In this document: positions 34,626 through 46,602 of the stretch, in pieces
Position numbering within the stretch: the stretch's first letter is position 1
Layout: each line of letters opens with the position of its first letter
Assembly: GCA_004026145.2 (NCBI GenBank)
Contig: CP034991.1
Span: forward strand, 9,977,087 to 10,041,086
Source: Takifugu bimaculatus
Taxonomy: Eukaryota > Chordata > Actinopteri > Tetraodontiformes > Tetraodontidae
Reading direction: 5' to 3'
Length of the DNA: 64,000 bases
Made by a program: the position numbers and the translations under genes
Notes under the pieces: model-generated
The model's database searches: none
Told to the model about the DNA's origin: nothing
Seen by the model: the letters and a program-made list of their open reading frames with translations, nothing else

Positions 34626-36140
34626 TCTCTACAAGTCAGAGTGATGTAGAGAAAAGTCTATTGACTTTGAAGGCCGGCTACAGAAACATCAGAGGCGGCG
34701 TTCTCAAAGCCGTCCGAGGGTAAAAGGCCAGATCAATACTTTTCATATTCCTCTGCGGCGGAGTGCTATCGACCATGGCCCGCGCGTGTTCCACGGCGCC
34801 GCTTCACATCCCAGCGTGGAGTGTCGCTGTGAAAACATGCTATTTTAATCAGACGGGATCGCTCCGAGTGTCTGGCCGCTCTCCTTTTGTCTCCACCCGC
34901 CGCTGATCTTTTCTCCCCCTCCCATTTTCCCATCTCGTCTTCTAAAGAACCGACGGATCCGAAAAGTTGTTCTATCCGCGGAATATGAGACACCAGGTGA
35001 CCAGGGAGGTGTCTGATGTCTAAGAGCTCGTGTGTCACAGAAGCTTAAATTCAGTCCACACTCGCCTCTCTGCTGTAAAATGTCCTGCTTCATTTTCACT
35101 TCCTTCTTCCACCTTTGCAATGTAATCCAGGAACAGTGGGAGGTCCGTGTGCCGATGACAAGTTTGGTGTCCAATCACATTCATTCCACTTAATGTGATT
35201 CCTTTCGTCCTGCCGCTGCTGCTCCCCCGCCGTCCGCCTGATACCACCGCCGTATCTGGCAGCGCTCCCTCTACCTTCAGGACTCCTGCCATCGGCCGGC
35301 GTGGCACGGGGTCACCGCCGTGCACGTCGTTACCGCCCCGCTGCCGCCATCACTCTTGCCATCATCATGTTCATCTGCACTATCACCGTCATCCCAGACA
35401 CGAGCAGTAGTTAGCGCCGTCTGAATGTGGGTTTTGAAACGGGAAAGTGGAGGTTTGGCTCTCCGGGTGGCCGAAGACCTGCAACGTTTGCCGTCCGCTC
35501 CCACAGAGAGCAATTTGAGTCCAGCAGGGAAAAGTGGACGAGGACAGGAAACGGGGGGAAATGGACACTGCTGGGGCCAATAAATGGCATCAGAGATGTG
35601 TTGTTATATTTCTCACACAAGACGGTTTTATTTTAATACAGGTTATAAATGTTTTTGTTGCTAATATGAAACTTTTATCCTGTCGCATGACACTGGCTGG
35701 ATATTTTTGATTGAAATGACTCCTGATGTTGGGGTCTGTTGTCCTGACACTTGAAAAAGTGGTGTAAATGCTGCACACGTACTCAGCCGTGACCATTAAA
35801 CCCCCTCCAACCCTGACCTTTGACCCCAGACCCCAGTCCTTGACTATTTAACTTCAAAAAAGGCCCCTAAGCTGCTTTTCTGTGTACAATTGTCCACGAA
35901 TGGTTATTCCCTTTGAAGGACTGTTCAGCCTCAATAAAGATCAGCAGAAGGAATGAAACGACTTCCTGCTCAGGAACACTCGTGAGAAATCTATGAATTT
36001 AATCTTTTCACCTTATTAGCGCATGCTAGCATGCTGCGTTTTTCCACATTCAGCCAGCAACGTTTACCTTGGGCTGACTTTGTTTCACGTTACAGCTACA
36101 GATCTTTTCAGGAAGTCACACAAATACAACTCGCATGAGG

Positions 36141-36240
36141 NNNNNNNNNNNNNNNNNNNNNNNNNNNNNNNNNNNNNNNNNNNNNNNNNNNNNNNNNNNN
36201 NNNNNNNNNNNNNNNNNNNNNNNNNNNNNNNNNNNNNNNN
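36141..36240. other. Assembly gap of exactly 100 N
   Basis: One hundred unknown bases. A gap of exactly 100 is the conventional placeholder for unknown size between scaffolded contigs. The sequence after it resumes as a copy of the DNA from 7122 onward. Reading frames that appear to cross the Ns are meaningless. Confidence 0.99.
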
Positions 36241-37074
36241 TCATGGAGACGCTTGGAAAAAATAAATCTGCTTGGTTGGATTTTATCTTTTTTTATTCCT
36301 AGCACACCTCACTTCCTTCAAAAACAATTGTTTTTTGGGGGGAATTTGTGTCTTTTGTGAACAATATTCCATCAGAAAAGCATCTTTGGAAACAAAAAGA
36401 AGTTCATTTTAAAAAGTAGGTAAAGTCTGACCAAAGGACGGTCTGTTATCTGTTGTCTTCCCATTTCTTCCTCAATGTGTCCTAATGTGTGTACTTATGC
36501 TAGCTTGTATCTGTGTCTGTGAGCCCATTTACGGGACCATAAAGGTCCGATAACTGGAGGTAATTGGATAATAATGGGGTCCGACACATTTACACCCACC
36601 TCGGATATGCAGCAGTTAATAAACCCTGGTTTACATGTTCCACAGTACGTACGAGTGGCATGAAGCAGGACCCATTTTCTACAATTATTTATTTTTACGC
36701 ATGTAAAAAACCCTCAAAGAATCAAATTATCAGGTGTGCAGGTGTGTTAATCCGATTTCTCTCAATCAGATAACTGCTTGTTATCACATTATGCTACTAA
36801 CGCGATCAATGGAATAATCTGATAACTGATACAAGCACGAGCTTTGGTTGGCTTTGATCAGCTAAAATTCTAATATCTGATAAATAAAGATGTAGAAATG
36901 TTTTTTTTAAATGTTTTTTCCTTCCATAGTTGCGACACCAGGTGGTCTCCACATGTCCTTGAGGTCACAGTCAGAGGTTGAGCAACTAAAGACACAGTTC
37001 AGGACACAAACCTCCAACCATGGGGGGGTAAAAAAAAGTGGTTGGGTAAAAGAAGAGGAGTAAAAAGAGTTGAG

Positions 37075-37098
37075 TGTGTGTGTGTGTGTGGGGGGGGG
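37075..37098. repeat. (TG)8 plus G run
   Basis: Two TG units fewer than the partner at 7961-7989. Confidence 0.9.
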
Positions 37099-37838
37099 TG
37101 TAGTTGGTGTGACTGGTGTCTGCCCTGGGCTGCAGCCTGAAACACTAAAGGTGGATGACTATGACATCATAAATCAATGTTTGGAGTGTACACGACACCC
37201 CCACACAGATGACCTCCCACCGGGATGTTAAACACAGCGCGACGGGCGCCGACCCCAGCCGTAAAGGGGTGAAAGGTCAGAGGGGGGCTGACAGTGACCC
37301 TGAGCACAGGAACATCCTTTACAGAGAAAGAGGGGAAAGAAGATGGGGGGGGGGCAAACATTAAAGGGAGGCGGGAAGGAGGAGGCTCCAAAGTAAATGT
37401 GGAGAGGAAGGAAGATGAGATGATGAGCAAAGCAGGAGCAGAAACGACAGTCAGCAACATTTAACTCTGATACTCGGGTGGTTTCTCGGCACATTACAGC
37501 CCCCCCCCCCCAGGTATTTAGACAAATTCATTATTTAAAGAACAGCCCAGTTTGCCACACATGTGCCTCACCTCCCGGGGAGAGGGCGTCCTGCCTTTTT
37601 ATGAGGCAACACCGCAGTAAATAGAGCAAAACCCCCCCAAAAGCAGCTCCTTAAACTGTCGTTGTGTATTTAAGAGCACTTATCAATTTCATAGACGCCG
37701 TCGTCCTGAGTAAAAGCTGATTTATTTGGTGCGCGTTTGTTAGCCATAAGGTTAAGGTTCGCCATAAACTGGGAAAAGGCGTTTGAGCCGCCGCCAGGTA
37801 TTGATCACAGATACAGTGCAGGCTCAGGAACAGGTACG

Positions 37839-37864
37839 TGTGTGTGTGTGTGTGTGTGTGTGTG
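37839..37864. repeat. (TG)13 microsatellite
   Basis: One unit longer than the partner at 8729-8752. Confidence 0.95.
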
Positions 37865-38477
37865 TTTCCTCTGTAAAGTGTGTGTTACGCACCAGTAATG
37901 AGGCATGAGGGGCGATTTGAGTTACGGCCAGTTATTGATCAGAAAACCTCCCGGAATTAAAACTTTGTTAAAGAGCTTTTGGTGAGAGCGGCGCCCGTGT
38001 TAAAGACAGAGGAATTGAGGTTTATTTTCAGCTCTGAATGTGAGCAAAGTGCCCAATTAACCGCCGCCGTTGGCCGTGCTCGGCTTCTGTTTGATCCCCC
38101 CACCGGCACCGAATCCTGTTTCAATCTGACCGCCTCGGCGCCTCCTTCCATCACAAAGCTGCGAAAAGGAAACCAGAAGAAGTGCCTCTTTCCCCCCCAA
38201 GACGGGTTTTCATTAAGAGCGGCGGCGGCTGTCATGGTGCGTTAACCTGGACTCTGTTGTGAGAACAGCGAGTCTTCCTCCGGATCTTAATACGCGTGAT
38301 GTAAGAGCTCCGTTTCTTGCTCTGGATCCAATAGTAGCGTGTAATTACCTTTAAGACCTGCTCCCTATGCTGCCGGATTAGCCGTAATCCATAACCAAAG
38401 CCATAACTGTAACTGCACTCCTGTTAATTCCGGTCGGAAGAATGCGACACGCAGGATGTCCTCGTCTCCACCGACAC

Positions 38478-39020
38478 CCCCCTCCTCTTCCTCACTTCTG
38501 CTCCTCCTCTTCCTCACTTCTGCTCCTCCTCTTCCTCACTTCTGTTCCTCCTCTTCCTCCTCACTTCTGCTCGCTCCTCCTCTTCCTCCTCACTTCTGCT
38601 CCTCCTCTTCCTCACTTCTGCTCCTCCTCTTCCTCCTCACTTCTGCTCCTCCTCTTCCTCACTTCTGCTCCTCCTCTTCCTCACTTCTGCTCCTCCTCTT
38701 CCTCCTCACTTCTGCTCCTCCTCTTCCTCTTCCTCACTTCTGCTCCTCTTCCTCCTCACTTCTGCTCCTCCTCTACCTCACTTCTGCTCCTCTCTCTTCC
38801 TCACTTCTGCTCGCTCCTCCTCTTCCTCCTCACTTCTGCTCCTCTTCCTCCTCACTTCTCTGCTCCTCCTCTTCCTCCTCACTTCTGCTCCTCATCTCCC
38901 TCACTTCTGCTCCTCTTCCTCCTACTTCTGCTCCTCTTCCTCACTTCTGATCCTCTTCCTCCTCACTCTGCTCCTCCTCTTCCTCACTTCTGCTCCTCTT
39001 CCTCCTCACTCTACTACTCT
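38478..39020. repeat. Pyrimidine-rich VNTR, about 23 units
   Basis: The same repeat as 9365-9800 but with roughly 23 ACTTCTG-type cores and different variants (CACTCTG, CTACTTCTG, CTCTACCTC). The order of variant units is not the same as in copy 1, so the array has been rearranged by unit gain and loss rather than by one expansion. Confidence 0.95.
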
Positions 39021-39456
39021 CTCACCTTCAGATTATTAATTTGACCTTCCTCCGTATGTGAAGGCATCTGGGATGTGATAATGGGGGAAAGCGACGTGTT
39101 GCGGAATGTTGCTCTCTTTTTCGGACATTTTCTTCCAGGATTTTTTTTTTTTTTTTGGTAAAATTGAATTATATGTGAAAACTAGCAGGAAAAGATACAT
39201 TTAAACTTCATGGGTTGGCTTTTTAAACGATTATTCCATCCCCCTCTCTAATTGGGGTCTCCGGTGGTCCGGGGACGTGCATGTGTGAATTCTGCTTATT
39301 CTGCATATTGAGTGACAACATTTGTGCGTCACTTTGGTGGCTCAACAACAGAATCAACTGGAGCTTCTAGAGCTACACTGATTCTTTTTTCCCTGTTTCT
39401 GCATCGATTTTACTGCTCTGACCAGTGGCCTTAACTGTCCCTTCGACCTCAGTGCA

Positions 39457-39504
39457 GTGTGTGTGTGTGTGTGCACGTGTGTGTGTGTGAGAGAGAGAGA
39501 GAGA
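39457..39504. repeat. Compound (GT)n-(GA)n microsatellite
   Basis: About 14 bp shorter than 10236-10297, with a CACGT interruption instead of CGTGCGCG. Confidence 0.9.
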
Positions 39505-39755
39505 AAATGAGAGAGAACTAGTGACCATTGCTTGTTCTCATTCATGAAGGAAAGCCTGCTGTCGGTCACCTTATGATACTTCCATCTCTTCTTATCACTA
39601 ATTCATTCTGTCTATCTGTCCTTGCCCCCCCCCCACACCCCCGCCCCCTCTCCTTCCCCTCTCTCTCCTCTCTTTCACTCTCATTCACTTTCCCAATCTT
39701 CATTTCCCAACTCCTCATCCCCTCCACAAGGTTATCACATGTCAACACCCAAAAC

Positions 39756-39757
<2 letters not shown>

Positions 39758-39803
<46 letters not shown>

Positions 39804-39814
39804 CGTGTGTGTGT
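39758..39814. repeat. (TG)n microsatellite
   Basis: About 16 bp longer than the partner at 10552-10592, with two CG interruptions. Confidence 0.95.
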
Positions 39815-39870
39815 CTGGTCTTTGTTTTGTTCTCTCTCTGAACCACATCAACAGTTAGGTATCTTCCAAT

Positions 39871-39873
39871 TCT

Positions 39874-39945
<72 letters not shown>
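39871..39945. repeat. Compound (CT)n-(CA)n microsatellite
   Basis: The CA part (about 29 units) is well above the 18 in copy 1 at 10654-10700. Confidence 0.95.
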
Positions 39946-39947
<2 letters not shown>

Positions 39948-40048
39948 AAGTCTTCACACAATCTACCCCAGAATGGTTTTTGTCAGCTGGATTACATCAG
40001 GTCAGAATCTGACTGGGAATCTGTTCGTACCCAGCATGCGCTCTCTTG

Positions 40049-40074
40049 CTCTCTCTCTCTCTCTCGCTCTCTTT

Positions 40075-40134
<60 letters not shown>
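40049..40134. repeat. Compound (CT)n-(CA)n microsatellite
   Basis: Partner of 10803-10900 with a shorter CT section. It forms part of a 263-codon spurious frame through three repeats. Confidence 0.95.
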
Positions 40135-42324
40135 CTCACATGCAAGAGGGCTGTCTTCTCTCTGCCCTCTGGCTAATTAATTTCCCAGATCAAGCGTGTC
40201 CCTCCATAAAGCCCCCCCACCCACCCTCTTTTCCCCGTGTCACACTCAATCTGTTCCCCCTCTCTCCCGTGTCTCTCAGCAGAGCCTGGCTCCTCTCACT
40301 TCTCCCGGCCTGTGATTGAACGAGATGCCAGGGCACAAAACATCACTTTGCAGAACTTCTCCTTTTTTTCTCTGTTTATCTGTTTATCCGGGCTAAAAAG
40401 TATCACCAGTCTAAGTCAAGTGACGGTCTGCACGCCATGTCCCCTGTTCTCACGGCTTTTAAATGGCTAATCCGGTGCGTGGCCTCCTGCATTAGTTGTG
40501 CAACGCCGCGTGACCCCGGCGGCTGTTTGTGGAGGTACTTTAAAGACGAGCACGTTGTTTGTTAATCAGTGAGTGAGGCTAATGCTCGACCAGGTCAGCA
40601 GTACATCAAAGGGCTTCAATGGTCCCATATCTCAACCCTCCCGTGAGAATTTTAAACAAACCGCGAGCATTCGTAGTTTTAACCACAGAACCACGGAGGC
40701 AAAAACTGTTTACATTTAAGTTTACGTCCCCTGAAAGCGGCCCGGACGGCCGATAGGACGGCTTTTCCTTTGGTTCGAGGGATAAAGCAGCGCATTAGCA
40801 AGGGCGGGAATCTACCGTCTCTGGAACCCATCAGCTGCAACCAGACGTTTTTTTTCCCCCTGCAGCCGAATTTACACATGCGCGCACGTTTCATGGTGAC
40901 TCTTAACCTCACCCCGTCACTTCTGGCGTAAGCACTCATTCTTCATCAGCGGCTGAAATACGGCGTCTAAGGTTGCAGCGGGCAGCCAGGGGGACGACTT
41001 CAGAGCGATGAGATAGCCGTAATGGCGTGCCGTCATTTAGTAGAATGTAATAAGCGAATATCTAATAAGCCCGTAAAAGATGCTTAACCCCAGAAGCCCG
41101 GGGGTCAGGCGCAGAGATAGCAGAATAAACTGATTAAGGCCAGCATCTTCTCACATTGCGGTTATTACGGCACTGACCAACTCCTGACCCCTCCGTGGGA
41201 GTGTGGCTAACATCCCCCTGAACCGCTTCTGTGTTTGGAGGAATGCAGTATTTATGAGGGCCGTCGGCAGCCCCCCCGCCCGATCCGGGAGGGTTGGGAA
41301 TTAGTCGTCGGACAGTGGAGGCCACGGTGCTCCACCGCGGAGTGATTTTTGCCTCCTGAGTTGAAAGAAGTCCGATGTGATGATGAGAGAGAGAGCGCAG
41401 AGATGCCACGAGGAGGAGCGGCCCTTCAGAACATCTGTTGGCTGACTCACACGACAGGGAACCGGCCCAAATCTCCGGAGATAGTTTAACTTTTAGGCTC
41501 GGAGTTGGGATCGCCACTTGTCAGATAACAGACGGACAGAACGAGCGTCTTAAATGAACAGCATCTTTGATTTAAAACTGTCTTTATCTCCTCACTTCTT
41601 TTCCTCAGAAACGCTGGAATGTGCGGCCCCCACATCCAATTTTTTTTTCAGTTTTATTACCCTAAATATCTCCAGAAAAGCTGCTCACGTGTTTTTCATT
41701 GGAATACCTGACCGATGGCGCTTCTCTAACAGGGGGAACAGAAGCATTTGACTTTGGTTAAAAGGTTTTAAAAGGGTTTTTTCCCCCCCTGAAAGCTCCT
41801 CTCCTTCCCACACGTAGCTAAAGATTTCCATTTGCCACTGGCACTAACTGGAGTTTACAGTCCCCGGACAGAAGATTAAAGGGAGACGGGGAGAGGCAGA
41901 GTGTGGCGGGCGCGAGCCCGTAATGGTGATCAGATGAACACGTTAACGGAGGGCTGAAAAAGTCTAAACAGCCTCACACTCGGCTCCTCCTGGAAGAGTC
42001 TTGACTCTTCAGCTAACTAGCTTAAAAGCTTCAGAACACGGCATTTGTGCTTACTTTTCCATGTTCCGTCTTCCCTCATATGGTGTAACGGGTCCTTTTT
42101 AAGGTCCAGACTGTGTTTTTCACTCATTCAGGCCCTTGTGATGGTTTCGGTGCACGTGTGAGTGGGTCATCAGGACCCAGTCGCACCTGTTGGCTACCTT
42201 CCTTCCTCTTTAAACTGGACGAAACTAGATTCGGGGAAAAAGGAAATAGAGCGGGTTCTGGTGCCGGGGTCAGTTAACTGTGAAGCTGTTCTCAGAAAAA
42301 TCCCATTGTAGAGGCGAGGGTTGG

Positions 42325-42357
42325 GTGTGTGTGTGCGTGTGTGTGTGTGTGTGTGTT
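42325..42357. repeat. (GT)n microsatellite
   Basis: Partner of 13091-13122. Confidence 0.9.
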
Positions 42358-42469
42358 GGGGGGGCAGGAGTCACAGCGATATGTGTACTTTAACATGAGC
42401 AAGGTCTTAGTGCAGGAAATCAGATTTTGAGAGCATGTGATTGGATATGACAGAGGGAGAACAGAACAG

Positions 42470-42470
<1 letters not shown>

Positions 42471-42513
<43 letters not shown>
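42471..42513. repeat. (CA)n microsatellite
   Basis: About 21 units against 18 in copy 1 at 13236-13271. Confidence 0.95.
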
Positions 42514-42514
<1 letters not shown>

Positions 42515-42600
42515 ATACAGTAAATCAGACAAACATGAGATTCTTCATTTTCTGGTTGTGTTGTTTAACTCTTCATGTAGGGAAGCGGCTTCTCTGGATG

Positions 42601-42612
42601 CCCCCCCCCCCC
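42601..42612. repeat. Poly-C tract (C12)
   Basis: Four bases shorter than 13358-13373. Confidence 0.95.
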
Positions 42613-43202
42613 GTTTCACTTTACATGAACCACTGTGTAGCTTCAAAGTCTGTGTGTTACTGCCTGTTTAACCATAATGCACCATTCTGCCTGACACACA
42701 CACACACCACAGTATAAAAGAAACCACATGGAGCTCTGAGGGCCCACAGACATATATTACATATATTTGATACTGTACTAAAGACCCTGCCCTGCGAGTG
42801 TGTGCGTGTGTGTGCATGCATGCATGCAAAGCTCTGGCTACACATGAGGAGAACGATTAAATATAAAAACGCTGACTGTAAAGGCAGAAAATTATTAATT
42901 TCCTTTGTACCCTGAGTTTCTACCAAAAAAAAGAAGAAAGAAATGTGTTCTTTCAGCACAATTTGAAGCGCCAGCGTGTTTTTCCCTGCACAGCTGAGAA
43001 GACGGCTGTTGTGAAATTGGTTTGTACAAATGAGAAAACAGCGTCAGGGATAAGTGAGTGTTTGAAGGTGCTGTCAGAGGCTTCCTCCGTCTTTACCTTC
43101 CTCCTTTCATCCCGCTCTAATTCATCGCTCCTCCTCCCCCTCCCGCCCCACCCTCATTAGCGATGGCTGTGAGAGAGCGTGGAACAAAGCTCGGGACGCG
43201 CC

Positions 43203-43323
43203 AATCGATGAGCGAGCAGCGCTATCAATCGACTGGCGGAGCGCAGGTCCACTCAATCTGCCCCACAATTGATGGGGCAGAGATTGATGGGGAAGATTGT
43301 CGCGTCTTTCCCGGCGCATTGAT
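43203..43323. promoter_or_regulatory. Cluster of ATTGAT/ATCAAT/ATCGAT motifs, copy 2
   Basis: Equivalent of 13963-14083, with all six motifs and the dyad (43258-43280) intact. The only nearby difference I saw is a single C-to-T about 25 bp upstream. Regulatory role is inference. Confidence 0.3.
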
Positions 43324-43492
43324 GCGGCGGCGCGCGTCTCGATCGGCGCTCGGACACAGAAGATTTTTATCTCGCCTTGTTTACTAATTGTGCATTTTAA
43401 TTTGCGCCCCAAATAAACTGTGTCAGCCGTGTTTGGCGTGTTTCTATGTACTGTTAGCAGGTGTAACAGGTGGCCATTTTTGTTTATGGGTC

Positions 43493-43526
43493 GTGTGTGT
43501 GTGTGTGTGAGTGTGTGTGTGTGTGT
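43493..43526. repeat. (GT)n microsatellite
   Basis: About 8 bp shorter than 14253-14294, with the GA interruption at a different position. Confidence 0.95.
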
Positions 43527-43687
43527 CACCACTGGCCTGATGATTTGCCGTGAATCCATGCAGATTGCCTGTGTCTCTCTGGGAGGGCCATGCTGTCACA
43601 TTTGTATGAGGAAGGTTATCAGGCTAACACTTTCTCCCCGTCTCCCCCCCTCCACTCCCCCCCACCTCGCCCCTCATGTGTCCACAG

Positions 43688-43830
43688 CTCTGATAGCCAT
43701 CGGCCAGTACAGCAGCACCATCGAGACCGTGGACGCCGGCTGGTGTAAGGACATCACGGACCAGGGAGCCACTCAGATCGCGCAGAGCAGCAAGTCTCTG
43801 CGTTACCTGGGCCTCATGAGGTGCGACAAG
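43688..43830 (+). CDS. fbxl17: FBXL17 penultimate coding exon, copy 2 (leucine-rich repeats)
   Basis: Identical in sequence to the exon at 14456-14598, with the same CACAG acceptor and GTAAGG donor and the same split alanine codon. It encodes 47 residues covering IETVDAGWC, ITDQGATQIA and LRYLGLMRC. It would splice in frame to 53606-53743. The flanking intron differs at a few sites (for example GGTTATCAGACTAAC versus GGTTATCAGGCTAAC just upstream). If the scaffold is right, this is a second 3' end of FBXL17 with no F-box of its own in view. If the scaffold is wrong, it is the second allele of the same exon. Confidence 0.92.
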
Positions 43831-44266
43831 GTAAGGAGGAGCTTACAGAGAAACCTCCTTCAGGTGAGGGTCACCTGTGTCTGGACAGAGGAGTGCAGAA
43901 CGGGCCCTCAGCAGGAGGATCCACCCGTGTGAGGCTGATCCTGCTCAAGGTTGCTTCTTGTTTATTGGCTTTGGTTCTGGGGGTCTGTGAAGCACCTAGA
44001 AACATTCCCAGAAGGACACCAGGTGTTAGGTGACCCGGGTTTTATAGAGGAAACGGCAACGGCGGTCACTCACTGAAGACATACAGTTGAGCAGGCGGTG
44101 CCTCGGGTCTCGTCTTAAGCGGCGCTGGTTACCGACAGGGAGCTCTAAACAGGAGTTCTGCAGCGTAAATCCTTGCACTGCACTCCAGCAGCGATTTAAA
44201 ACCAGACATGGATTTGGTGTTTATGCTCGCTCAAGTGAGTGTTTAGAGTGTGAGGGAGAGTGAGTT

Positions 44267-44361
44267 TAATCCACCCGCCACGTTTGTTGTCCCCGTGCTG
44301 TAACTGCACACCCCAGTTTACTGTTTGCATATTTGAGTGTGGATGAGAACTCATTTTTACT
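44267..44361. other. 95 bp segment present only in copy 2
   Basis: In copy 1 the flanks join directly between 15034 and 15035. The segment is not low-complexity and I do not recognise it as part of a known element. I see no target-site duplication longer than one or two bases. It may be a deletion from copy 1 as easily as an insertion. Confidence 0.85.
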
Positions 44362-44534
44362 GTTGTTGGCGTCCCAGCGCCAACGAGTGAAATTCAGGCA
44401 AATCCTCAGGTAAAAATGTCCTAACTTCTATCTATAAACACACGTGTCGAATATGTGTGTTTTTTCACCATCTTTCTCACACCTATCGAGTCTCGAGACA
44501 TTGATAAGACGAGATGTGTCGGTTTCATTTTTAG

Positions 44535-44564
44535 CCCCGCCCACCTAACAGCAGTGGGGCGGGG
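44535..44564. repeat. Inverted pair of GC boxes, copy 2
   Basis: Same CCCCGCCC and GGGCGGGG arms as 15208-15237. Confidence 0.6.
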
Positions 44565-44592
44565 TTAGCTCAGAGATGTTCGTGGACTGATG

Positions 44593-44593
<1 letters not shown>

Positions 44594-44627
<34 letters not shown>
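44594..44627. repeat. (CA)n microsatellite
   Basis: About 17 units, nine fewer than 15268-15320. The extra TACAG step after the tract in copy 1 is absent. Confidence 0.95.
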
Positions 44628-44629
<2 letters not shown>

Positions 44630-44918
44630 TGTTACATTTGGGTTTTTTGGACAGAGAAACTGAAAAGCTCTCCGGTGGAAGTCGACTTTGGCGCTGAAGC
44701 AAGAAGGAGGAGAGCCTTTGCCTCGGCGTCGGGCCCTTCGGCGGGTGGGGAACTCATCACTTTTATACCTTCATTATAAAATCAGCCACATCAGTATGTC
44801 GCGGCCTCCAGGTTGACCTTATGGATTTCTCTGATAAAAATGCCTTCCCAGAGATCGTTAAGCATGGCGAGAACGCCGCTGTATCATATTTATCTATTTG
44901 TACTGTAATAAAATTAAA

Positions 44919-44950
44919 ACGTATGAGGGTCTGGCAGTGACCCCATACGT
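44919..44950. repeat. Near-perfect 12-base stem-loop, copy 2
   Basis: Identical to 15616-15647, with the same bulged A and 7-base loop. Confidence 0.6.
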
Positions 44951-45357
44951 AAGGTTTCAGTGATGGAGCGCCGCTCTCGGTTCACATTAGCGGGGACATG
45001 AATGTGTATCTATCATATTTATCTGGGAGTAATAAAGAGTAACTGCATTACATAGCAGGTGATGACTTAGATTCCATTTTCATTTAGTTTTCCCTCCCCG
45101 GCTCCAGTGACTCTGTGACCCAGCGATCGATATCTACAGCCTCGCTAATAAAAATCGGTTCTGCGACGACCCACATATTTACTGGAATTACACTTCTTTT
45201 TTCTTCAGCACTCTGCGCCGCGGCCTTGGGAAACAACAGCTCTGCCCATCACGCCGCTCTCGTTCCTCCAGCCATCTCTCTCTTCAGACATGATGACCGT
45301 ACTCGTGATTTCGCCCGAGGATGGAATGATAAATAATTAGTCTCCCTTTGCCCTGAA

Positions 45358-45375
45358 GGGGGGTGGGGGGGTGGG
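45358..45375 (+). other. G-quadruplex-prone tract, copy 2
   Basis: Same G6-T-G7-T-G3 pattern as 16056-16073. Confidence 0.6.
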
Positions 45376-46602
45376 ATGACATAGCTAAATAAAGAAATAA
45401 TTGGTGTTATTAGACTGGTAATGGAGCATGAAGAGAAGATTTTGACAGTTTCCAAGGTGAGGTACATTTGCGCCTCCAACTTTGGGAATTCATTTGCTTC
45501 ATGCAGGCCTCTTCATCCAACCGCTACTGTGTGTGTGTGGTTGGGGGAAGCTGTGGTGGTACGAGTGTGTTGGGTGCGCGTGGGGAAAGGCCGCCCGCAG
45601 CAGCATCTTTTCTGCATTGCTTCTGATGTTGTTTTTCATCAGCTTATGGAGAGAGACCGTCAGATGAGGTCAGGCTCCAGGGGGAGGCAGAGAGAGGGAT
45701 GGGGCTAATTCAGGGTTTCCTCGGAGTGGAAGGAATAAACCAAAACAGGTTGTTTACCGAGGTCACGCTGAAAAGAGCCGCCGCCGAGACCGTTATGGAG
45801 GCAGAAAGGTGAGAAGCGGGGAAGGATCGGGGGGGAGCGTGGGCAGCCCTGAGCAAGGTCAGCCTCCTTCTCAGCTCCACGAGGTCCCAACGTGATGAGG
45901 ATCTGGTGGAAATGACTCTGTTACAGCGCTTTTGTTTAACGGAGGGAAAAATGTGTCTCGTTTTAATCAACCACAGGAGAAGACTATGAATCATCCATAG
46001 AAGGAAGTGAGCACAGGCTCTTACAGGAGAACATGTTCTCCAGGACTCTTGTTTAGGTCTATTATCTTATTTAGCTCCATGTTTTGCCGAAAATAAATGC
46101 AGGCAAACTGTGTCTGGAACCGGCCTGTTGGATTTCGAAGAGATTAATGACTTCAAAATCATTGTGTTGATGTGCCTGACACTTGTTACACACACAGCTG
46201 CGGTAAATACTGCAGAAGAAGAAGCCTCTCGTCCTGTGGACCACCATCATTCAGGGTTGGATGAGCCAGTGGTCTATTGCAGACTGTTGTCTTCGAACAA
46301 CATCTCCTGTTAGCACACATAGATTATGCCCTGTGGGTTTTGATTTGCCATAGTTTGACATTGCTCTTTTATGTTAGCTTACCTCCAGGATGTACACACT
46401 TGAGCCGTCCCGGTATTTAGCCATCAACTAACGGCCCTCCGAGCTAACATCTTGTAGCAGCGAGGTCACTGACGGTGGCCCCAATCTGAGATGATTTTAT
46501 TTACCATTCAGCCATGAATGTTTGAACAGTGGAAATAAATTGTTGTACACACTGGCACGCAGTGTTCCTTTTATCAAGTGGTTATTTCTCTTAAGGGAAA
46601 CG

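Larger units (their letters stand above)
7122..36140. repeat. Copy 1 of a ~29 kb near-identical tandem segment
   Basis: From 7122 the sequence matches the DNA starting at 36241, immediately after the N gap, and stays collinear until 34758, which matches the last base of the window. The stretch 34759-36140 has no visible partner only because the window ends. Both FBXL17 exons, all major microsatellites, the VNTR, the SINE head and the CATC array recur in the same order and orientation. By eye there are few substitutions per kb, with larger differences at simple repeats. This is either a true tandem duplication or, more likely, the end of one contig overlapping the start of the next. Confidence 0.95.
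25934..36140. other. FBXL17 downstream flank, copy 1
   Basis: No gene recognised. It contains a SINE head at 26733-26822, a motif-dense AT-rich island around 29041-29330, poly-C at 29849-29864, two G-rich tracts near 30.4 and 30.5 kb, a CATC array with an interspersed-repeat tail at 32287-32440, and a C18 tract at 34608-34625. The longest frame (240 codons, 26901-27623) begins just after the SINE remnant and resembles no family. In mammals the next gene downstream of FBXL17 is EFNA5; I see no exon of it here. Confidence 0.5.
36241..43687. other. Upstream FBXL17 intron, copy 2
   Basis: The same content as 7122-14455, with different microsatellite and VNTR lengths. No exon was recognised before 43688. 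Confidence 0.6.

Noticed and set aside
36023..36265. Frames running through the N gap on both strands
   Set aside because: They include about 34 undetermined codons and join unrelated contig ends.
39528..40319. 263-codon frame on the + strand
   Set aside because: It crosses three GT/CA arrays; the partner in copy 1 is broken by different array lengths.
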